A stretch of DNA of 9,424 bases from Methanofastidiosum sp. (GTDB lineage Archaea > Methanobacteriota_B > Thermococci > Methanofastidiosales > Methanofastidiosaceae). A program made the position numbers and the translations under genes. The stretch is from assembly GCA_013329085.1 (NCBI GenBank), contig DUKX01000045.1, positions 1 through 9,424 on the forward strand. The letters run 5' to 3'. Below are positions 5,555-9,424 of this stretch, piece by piece. The notes under the pieces are model-generated. The model did no database searches, had not been told where the DNA came from, and saw only the letters and a program-made list of their open reading frames with translations. Within the stretch, counting starts at the first letter, position 1; every line of letters begins with the position of its first letter.

Positions 5555-6409
5555 TCAAATGTTAAAAACATAAATCCAATCTCTTTTTTCATTTGGTACC
5601 ACTTCCTCAATTCTTTTTTTTAGGTCAGCTTTGTTTGAAGCACTTGCTACAATAGTCTCAGTTAAAACTGCAAAAGATCCTTTAACTCCATTACTCTTTA
5701 GCTTCGATTTAATTTTTCTTGAATGAATTCTTCCAATCTCTTTGTGAAAGATATATTCAAGAGAAGGATTCTTCACTATAATATCTTCTATTTCATCATA
5801 AAACATTTCGGCACTATCCTTAGTTTTCAAATAGAATTTAAGAAGATCTTCGTCACTAGTTTCATTTATTTTCTGATCAAAGGACGTTATAAGGCCATAT
5901 TTCGCTATTGATTTCTTATACATTGACATTATGGACTTTGAAGTTGACCCAGAAAAAAAGACGTTGTTTGTATTGAGAAGGCCATCATATACAACCCTCC
6001 CTTTAAAAGGTAAAAGAAATGTTCTGACATAGGACGGAGTATAGTTAATAAATTTGTATATTGGGTCATTTAAAGAAAGGACGCCGTAAGATTTACCACT
6101 TTCATTATCATACATATGAGTGTATTCTTTCTCAAATTTTGTTATGAAAAAGTTAGAACAGATTCCATTCTTCCACTGTCTTACGATGCTCAATTCCCTA
6201 TCTTTAAGGTTATATGGATTATCCTTGATATATTCATCAATAATACTCCTATTATCTACAACAATATCTCTTAACTTACTCCAATCTTTTTTTGGTATTA
6301 GATTATCGGAAGATACTTTGTTAGATGCTCTTTTCTTATTTCTAGCATATAATAAGAGCCCTTGATAAAGATTCAAAAATTCATCTATTTCTTTCTGAGA
6401 AAGATCCAT
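5555..6409 (-). CDS. Uncharacterised 284-residue protein
   Basis: I do not recognise this gene. It encodes a soluble, lysine- and serine-rich protein with no signal peptide or membrane segment. Visible blocks are an N-terminal helix (IDEFLNLYQGLLLYARNKK), a central YGVLSLNDPIYKFINYTPSY, then RTFLLPFKGRVVYDGLLNTN, and an end at DWIYVFNI. LPFKGxxxYDGLL looks like a conserved core but I cannot name the family or activity. It starts at ATG 6409, divergent from the HEPN/MNT-3 operon, with A/T-rich TATA-like sequences about 15-30 bases upstream. It is the only long gene here without a TA or Cache assignment and has no visible partner. The bases past its stop stay open in another frame down to about 5530. 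Confidence 0.75.
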   Translation of the reverse strand: MDLSQKEIDEFLNLYQGLLLYARNKKRASNKVSSDNLIPKKDWSKLRDIVVDNRSIIDEYIKDNPYNLKDRELSIVRQWKNGICSNFFITKFEKEYTHMYDNESGKSYGVLSLNDPIYKFINYTPSYVRTFLLPFKGRVVYDGLLNTNNVFFSGSTSKSIMSMYKKSIAKYGLITSFDQKINETSDEDLLKFYLKTKDSAEMFYDEIEDIIVKNPSLEYIFHKEIGRIHSRKIKSKLKSNGVKGSFAVLTETIVASASNKADLKKRIEEVVPNEKRDWIYVFNI

Positions 6410-6519
6410 ATTATTCTAACTTTTATATTGGATTGAATTTATAAGAATTTGGGGCCATATTTCGACAATCAATAAAGATTTAAAATATATCACATTAGTA
6501 ATGTAGGTGGCTTTAAAAT

Positions 6520-6918
6520 ATGTCAATAATAATAGCTAAAAGTGGTATAGACAATCATTACATGATCTGGAAATGGCCGAAAAAAATATTGATATCAAAG
6601 GATATGATATAACTGCATTCCTATGCCATCAAGCAGTTGAAAAACTTCTGAAATGTATTTATGTTCTTCAAATGGGAGAAATCCCAAGATCACACCACAT
6701 AGACGAGCTTGCCGAAGACTTAAATCTAGAGGGAAATATCATAGACTTAATCAAAGATTTGACATATGATTATACTTTTTCTAGATATCCAGATGTTATC
6801 TCATACCGTTCCATTTGAAGAATATACTGAAGACATTGCGATGACTAAATTAAATGCTACAAAGACGATTTTTAGATTACTTAAAAATAGATATGAAGCG
6901 ATATTGGAGGAAAAGTAA
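6520..6918 (+). pseudogene. HEPN-domain toxin with two compensating frameshifts
   Basis: The ATG at 6520, preceded by AGGTGG at 6504-6509, opens a frame reading MSIIIAK. One base missing in the A-run at 6538-6541 shifts the frame. The HEPN core then reads WYRQSLHDLEMAEKNIDIKG and FLCHQAVEKLLKCIYVLQMG, with SHHIDEL and SRYPDV further on, all typical of this HEPN group. One extra base at about 6795-6804 shifts it back, after which TVPFEEYTEDIAMTKLNATK follows to TAA 6916-6918. Start and stop are in the same frame and the total is 133 codons. As written, no continuous product is possible. The next gene overlaps by one base (TAATG). Unlike the other MNT/HEPN modules here, the toxin comes first. 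Confidence 0.87.
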
Positions 6919-7238
6919 TGTCTGATCCCTTAATTGAAAAGTTCCAAAGAGAAGCTTTGCCCATAATAAAAAAAGAGTTCAAACCCAATCGCATAATACT
7001 TTTTGGATCCCGGGTCAGGGGTGATGCCAGGGAAGACTCCGACATAGACGTTATACTCATCTCTTCATATTTTAAAAACATTAGGTCAATTAATAGAATG
7101 TCACTTGTTTTAAAGAAAATACATTTTAAAAAACATGTCGACTACCTTTGTTATACTAATGAAGAATTTATGAAAATCAAAGATGAATCAGGAATAATCC
7201 AGAGTGCATTAAAAAATTCTATTGAGATTGAAATATAA
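6918..7238 (+). CDS. Minimal nucleotidyltransferase (MNT) antitoxin, third module
   Basis: This 106-residue protein is a complete minimal nucleotidyltransferase: IILFGSRVRGDAREDSDIDV contains G30, S31, D42 and D44, and HVDYLCY supplies the third carboxylate (D75). Its small size is that of single-domain MNT antitoxins. It overlaps the broken HEPN gene by one base and has GGAGG at 6906-6910 as a good ribosome binding site (TTGGAGGAAAAGTAATG). The antitoxin is intact although the toxin frame is interrupted. Confidence 0.93.
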   Translation: MSDPLIEKFQREALPIIKKEFKPNRIILFGSRVRGDAREDSDIDVILISSYFKNIRSINRMSLVLKKIHFKKHVDYLCYTNEEFMKIKDESGIIQSALKNSIEIEI

Positions 7239-7265
7239 GATTACATCCTCTAAATTGTGACTCGA

Positions 7266-7310
7266 CTTAAGAAAAAGAATCTATAAAATTTAATTTTTTC
7301 TCACTTTTCC
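7266..7310 (+). repeat. Boundary repeat copy G
   Basis: The 31 bases 7269-7299, beginning AAGAAAAAGAATCTATAAAA, are identical to 3994-4024 in copy E. The right arm is degraded (CTCACTTTTCC for ATCTTTTTCTT), so the long stem is weak, although the T-rich tract remains. The GC hairpin part is absent. It separates the HEPN/MNT-3 module from the Cache lipoprotein gene. Confidence 0.85.
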
Positions 7311-7326
7311 ATTTTTAATAGTTACT

Positions 7327-7348
7327 TTTTTAAAATCCAATTAAAAAC
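7327..7348 (+). promoter_or_regulatory. Candidate TATA region of the Cache lipoprotein gene
   Basis: Two TATA-like stretches lie here, TTTTTAAAAT (7327-7336) and TTAAAAAC (7341-7348). The first would give a leader of about 12 bases carrying the GGTGAT ribosome binding sequence; the second would give a leaderless transcript. The sequence does not decide between them. Confidence 0.35.
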
Positions 7349-7368
7349 TAATAATTGGAAGTGGTGAT

Positions 7369-7845
7369 TTGAAGAAATATATAGCTATTTTATTTATTCT
7401 GACATTTCTATTATCGGGATGTATCGGCCAAGGAACGGATAGTAGGCCTGAAAAAGTTTCTACTTTGGTAAGAGAAGCTTCTGTGTTGGTCCAAGAGAAA
7501 GGTGAGGAGGCATTCCCGCAGATAAGAGAAAAAGGAAAGTTCTATACGGGCGACACATATGTCTTTGTCTGGAAGATAGAAGGAGACAAAATTACAAGGG
7601 TAGTCTTTCCACCAGATCTAACACAAGAAGGAGCAGACGTCTCTGACTATAGGGATGACAATAATGTTTCGATTTCAAATATGTTTATGGCAATAGCCAA
7701 TAGCGACAAAGGGGAAGGGTGGTCTGGACAATATCTTAGGACAAATCCAATAGACAATAAAATTGAGAAGAAGGTTACCTACATAAAAAAAGTTGTTCAC
7801 GGCGACACAACATACGTCCTAGGCGCAGGGTACTATCTAAATTAA
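7369..7845 (+). CDS. Lipoprotein with a single Cache sensor domain
   Basis: This 158-residue protein is predicted to be exported and lipid-anchored, with its sensor domain outside the membrane. Residues 1-18 are a signal peptide (MKKYIAILFILTFLLSGC) ending in the lipobox LSGC, with C18 as the modified residue. Residues about 30-158 are a single Cache domain: EEAFPQI, GDTYVFVWKIEGDKITRVVF, GEGWSGQYL, and VLGAGYYLN at the end, the hallmark strand order of this ligand-binding family. No transmembrane, HAMP or kinase part follows, so it may act as a free binding protein. The start is TTG at 7369, with the archaeal-type ribosome binding sequence GGTGAT unusually close before it. Confidence 0.83.
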   Translation: MKKYIAILFILTFLLSGCIGQGTDSRPEKVSTLVREASVLVQEKGEEAFPQIREKGKFYTGDTYVFVWKIEGDKITRVVFPPDLTQEGADVSDYRDDNNVSISNMFMAIANSDKGEGWSGQYLRTNPIDNKIEKKVTYIKKVVHGDTTYVLGAGYYLN

Positions 7846-8002
7846 TTATTTTTTTATTATCAATATCTTCACTTATCTTTTCAATCTGCTCTTTTAATTA
7901 TGAACTTTTTGAATAGTTATATTCATATAATGTACTATTAGTATATTCCAATATATTAAAAATACCAATTTTAGTATATCGATATATCGTAGGTGCCCAA
8001 AA
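7846..8002. other. Intergenic stretch with palindrome
   Basis: No coding sequence is visible. The stretch is A/T-rich with repeated TAGTATA words. A perfect 12-base palindrome TATATCGATATA lies at 7975-7986, overlapping a ten-base palindrome CGATATATCG at 7980-7989. It lies just before the ATPase-like relic and could be the promoter or operator of that former gene. The T-run right after the Cache stop (7849-7858) may be the terminator. Confidence 0.4.
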
Positions 8003-8175
8003 ATGGTAGAAATATACGATATCCTCCCACAAAATCCTTGGTGGGAAGATAAAAACTCATTGAAAATGATGAGAAGTTAACAAATTTAAATTCTGCCCGT
8101 TTTTGGCATACTGTGGCACTGATTAGGGGATTATGTCCCATAGGCGGATATATATCAATAAAAGATTTATATTAG
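8003..8175 (+). pseudogene. Possible relic of an archaeal AAA ATPase N-terminus
   Basis: ATG 8003 opens a 25-codon frame, MVEIYDILPQNPWWEDKNSL and onward, ending at TAA 8078-8080. An NPWWE motif close to the N-terminus is a habit of archaeal AAA-type ATPases. A second frame from about 8068 to TAG 8173-8175 reads DEKLTNLNSARFW then HTVALIRGLCPIGG, in which ALIRGxxxIG recalls a decayed strand and P-loop (ALIRGPRRIGKT). The two together suggest the first fifty or so residues of a former ATPase, frameshifted and cut off. The P-loop lysine is missing and the family call is my inference. The relic runs into the promoter of the next operon. Confidence 0.35.
8166..8172 (+). promoter_or_regulatory. 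TATA-like box of the MntA-HepT operon
   Basis: TTTATAT within AAAGATTTATATTA is centred about 24 bases before ATG 8193. This favours 8193 over the in-frame upstream ATG at 8133 as the real start, because transcription would begin at or near 8193. Confidence 0.5.
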
Positions 8176-8192
8176 AGTTTCATAATAATTTT

Positions 8193-8504
8193 ATGAATCC
8201 TAGAATTATTGATTTAATATCTAATAATAAACTCTCTAAGTTCTGTAAAGACAATCATATCAAAAAAATGTCCCTTTTCGGATCTGTTCTGACTGAAAAC
8301 TTTAATTCTGAAAGCGATATTGACATATTGGTGGAATTTGAAGAAGGGTTAACCCCTGGCATTTTTAAAATATTAGAAATGGAAGAAGAAATATCTTCTC
8401 TTTTTGAAGGACGTAAAGTTGATTTGAGAACCCCAAACGACATTAGCAGATATTTTAGAAATCAAGTAATAGAAAACTCAGAGGTACTATATGCACGATC
8501 CTAG
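8193..8504 (+). CDS. MntA-type minimal nucleotidyltransferase antitoxin
   Basis: Counted from ATG 8193, this 103-residue protein is a single-domain nucleotidyltransferase: MSLFGSVLTENFNSESDIDI carries G30, S31, D42 and D44, and GRKVDLRT gives the third Asp (D77). MntA enzymes transfer AMP from ATP to a tyrosine of the HepT toxin and so silence it. The frame also runs back to ATG 8133, but the extra 20 residues are not family-like and the TATA box position supports 8193. It overlaps hepT by 14 bases. The active-site residues are all present, so it should still be active. Confidence 0.92.
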   Translation: MNPRIIDLISNNKLSKFCKDNHIKKMSLFGSVLTENFNSESDIDILVEFEEGLTPGIFKILEMEEEISSLFEGRKVDLRTPNDISRYFRNQVIENSEVLYARS

Positions 8505-8847
8505 TCCTGATGTTGTAAGAATTAAGCATATGCTCGATATAGCTAAAGAAATAGTTGATTTTTCTGAAAATAAAACTAGAAACGATTTAAATCTAGACAG
8601 AAAACTAACTTTATCATTGATACATCTTTTGGAAATATTTGGTGAAGCTGCTAATGGTATTTCTCCTGAGTTCAAATCTTACTACCCAAATATTCCTTGG
8701 AAATTTATAATTGGAATGAGAAATCGTCTTATTCATGGATAATATGATATAGACCTTGATGTAATATGGAGCACTGTGGCTGAAGATATACCTCCGCTTA
8801 AAGAAAAAATTAAAATAATAATAGAAAAAATAGATAATAAGAAATAA
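8491..8847 (+). pseudogene. HepT (HEPN) toxin with a stop codon at the AMPylated tyrosine
   Basis: HepT toxins are HEPN ribonucleases with an RX4HXY motif. The ATG at 8491 lies inside mntA. The frame reads VRIKHMLDIAKEIVDF, then LSLIHLLEIFGEAANGIS and PWKFIIGMRNRLIHG, with R77 and H82 of the motif. The next codon, where the motif Tyr belongs, is TAA at 8740-8742. The same frame then continues with YDIDLDVIWSTVAEDIPPLK to TAA 8845-8847, a normal HepT ending. One substitution (TAT or TAC to TAA) accounts for the break. The 83-residue product would lack the tyrosine that MntA modifies and the last helix. Confidence 0.9.
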
Positions 8848-8874
8848 ATCAATTATTAGGGCGTTAGTGATTAC

Positions 8875-9288
8875 ATGGCTCAAAATATTAAAGAGGAGAT
8901 TGAATCAATAGTTAGGGAAGCTGCTTTTTTTGTAGAGGCTCAAGGTGAGGATGCTTTTCCTATGTTTCGGACAAAAGGCAGATTCCTATATGGGGATATC
9001 TATGTCTTTGTCTGGATTGCTAAAGGTAAAAGGATTACAAGGCTTGTTTTTCCCCCAGACAACATGGGTGAAGATATAGAGATAACTAATATGACGGATG
9101 CAAATGGCACGAATATAACAGAGATGATAATGAAGATAGCCAACAGCCGCAATGGCGAAGGGTGGTCTGAACCGTATCTCTGGAAGAGGCCAAGAGATAA
9201 CATAGAAACAGAAAAAAGATCCTTTGTCAGGAGGGCCACTCACAAGGGGTGGATGTATGTCGTTGGGGCCGGGTATTATCTGGATTAA
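8875..9288 (+). CDS. Single Cache-domain protein without signal peptide
   Basis: This 137-residue protein is a clear relative of the lipoprotein at 7369-7845: VREAAFFVEAQGEDAFPMFR, GDIYVFVW, ITRLVFPPDN, IANSRNGEGWSEPYLWKRP and VVGAGYYLD align along the whole domain. It starts with MAQNIKEEIE and has no signal sequence or membrane segment, so it should stay in the cytoplasm, which is unusual because Cache domains normally sense extracellular ligands. The start ATG is preceded by GTGA at 8867-8870. It begins 27 bases after the HepT stop with no clear TATA box between, so it may be co-transcribed with mntA-hepT. An upstream signal peptide could have been lost when the gene arrived here. Confidence 0.82.
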   Translation: MAQNIKEEIESIVREAAFFVEAQGEDAFPMFRTKGRFLYGDIYVFVWIAKGKRITRLVFPPDNMGEDIEITNMTDANGTNITEMIMKIANSRNGEGWSEPYLWKRPRDNIETEKRSFVRRATHKGWMYVVGAGYYLD

Positions 9289-9314
9289 ATAAATATTCGA
9301 AAAATAGAATATGA

Positions 9315-9355
9315 AGCCCTGGGCGGGCCGTCTAACTTAGTTGTAAAGCCCTAGG
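9315..9355 (+). other. GC-rich potential hairpin in the final intergenic stretch
   Basis: CCTGGGC (9318-9324) can pair with GCCCTAGG (9348-9355) with one bulged T, enclosing GGGCCGTCTAACTTAGTTG. In AT-rich DNA such a GC-rich stretch may mark a structured RNA or a decayed element. I could not match it to a tRNA or to the GGCGG-ACTG-CCGCC hairpin of the boundary repeat. Confidence 0.3.
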
Positions 9356-9391
9356 ATAAAGGACATATACGAACTTAAGATTTTCTTTTAC

Positions 9392-9424
9392 ATGGGCATC
9401 TATAAGGAAAAAAAGCTTTTTGAA
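9392..9424 (+). CDS. Possible start of a gene running off the window
   Basis: ATG 9392 begins MGIYKEKKLFE and is still open at the window end. A TATA-like CATATAC (9364-9370) lies about 25 bases before it, as for the leaderless genes here. Only 11 codons are visible, and the opposite strand is also open from 9424 to TAG 9332-9334, so a convergent gene end is equally possible. Confidence 0.22.
   Translation, partial: MGIYKEKKLFE

Noticed and set aside
5723..6365. Plus-strand ORFs of 60-80 codons opposite the 284-residue gene
   Set aside because: Their hydrophobic, Phe/Ile-rich translations are the usual reverse reading of a lysine-rich gene.
1..7310. CRISPR array
   Set aside because: The repeats are spaced by hundreds to thousands of bases with genes between them and vary in length, so they do not form an array.
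8133..8192. Extended N-terminus of MntA from ATG 8133
   Set aside because: The extra 20 residues overlap the TATA-like box and the ATPase-like relic and are not needed for the fold; ATG 8193 is better placed.
8740..8742. Recoding of TAA in hepT as an amino acid
   Set aside because: Known archaeal stop recoding uses TAG (pyrrolysine) or TGA (selenocysteine), other genes here end in TAA, and no special downstream structure was seen. A nonsense mutation is simpler.
8986..9243. Minus-strand ORFs of about 80 codons opposite the second Cache gene
   Set aside because: They are antisense to a well-supported domain, have no promoter or family features and are explained by the opposing codon pattern.
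9325..9395. tRNA-like sequence, with TAACTTAGTTGTAAAGC recalling a D-arm
   Set aside because: No seven-base acceptor pair, anticodon stem or T-arm could be built from the following bases, so this is not a tRNA gene in the visible sequence.

Overview
The window looks like archaeal accessory DNA, probably from a euryarchaeote and possibly a methanogen. It is strongly AT-rich. Most gene starts sit 24-29 bases downstream of a TATA-like box with no Shine-Dalgarno sequence, which is the pattern of leaderless archaeal transcripts. The gene families (MNT/HEPN pairs, an AF2212-like antitoxin with a PIN toxin, HicBA, MazF, single-Cache lipoprotein) are typical of archaeal toxin-antitoxin (TA) islands. 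No ribosomal RNA, tRNA, integrase or transposase was found.

Layout, left to right: a vapBC module on the minus strand with frameshifted vapC (31-715); a mazEF-like pair on plus (919-1499); hicBA on minus with broken hicA (1533-2040); an HTH-MNT antitoxin on plus with a broken HEPN toxin (2247-3317); a nine-codon relic of a vapC 3' end (3346-3375); an intact hicBA on plus (3456-3879); an intact MNT-HEPN pair (4111-5008); a damaged RelE-like ORF with an antitoxin-like tail (about 5151-5501); an unrecognised 284-residue gene on minus (5555-6409); a HEPN toxin with two compensating frameshifts followed by an intact MNT antitoxin (6520-7238); a Cache-domain lipoprotein (7369-7845); a possible ATPase relic (8003-8175); an MntA-HepT pair whose HepT is cut by a stop codon (8193-8847); and a second Cache protein without a signal peptide (8875-9288).

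Two patterns run through the whole window. First, related copies of an AT-rich repeat (core AAGAAAAAGAATCTATAAAA, two copies preceded by a GC-rich tetraloop hairpin) lie between modules, all in the same orientation, including between divergent promoters. A perfect 25-base direct repeat flanks vapBC. The island therefore looks like a series of cassettes separated by a recurring boundary element. Second, damage falls on toxins: six of nine recognisable toxin genes carry a frameshift, nonsense codon or truncation, while all eight complete antitoxin genes are open. This is what addiction predicts, since toxin loss is tolerated and antitoxin loss is not, and it suggests an island in ordered decay. 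The two Cache genes are the main non-TA cargo and each lies directly after a MNT/HEPN module.
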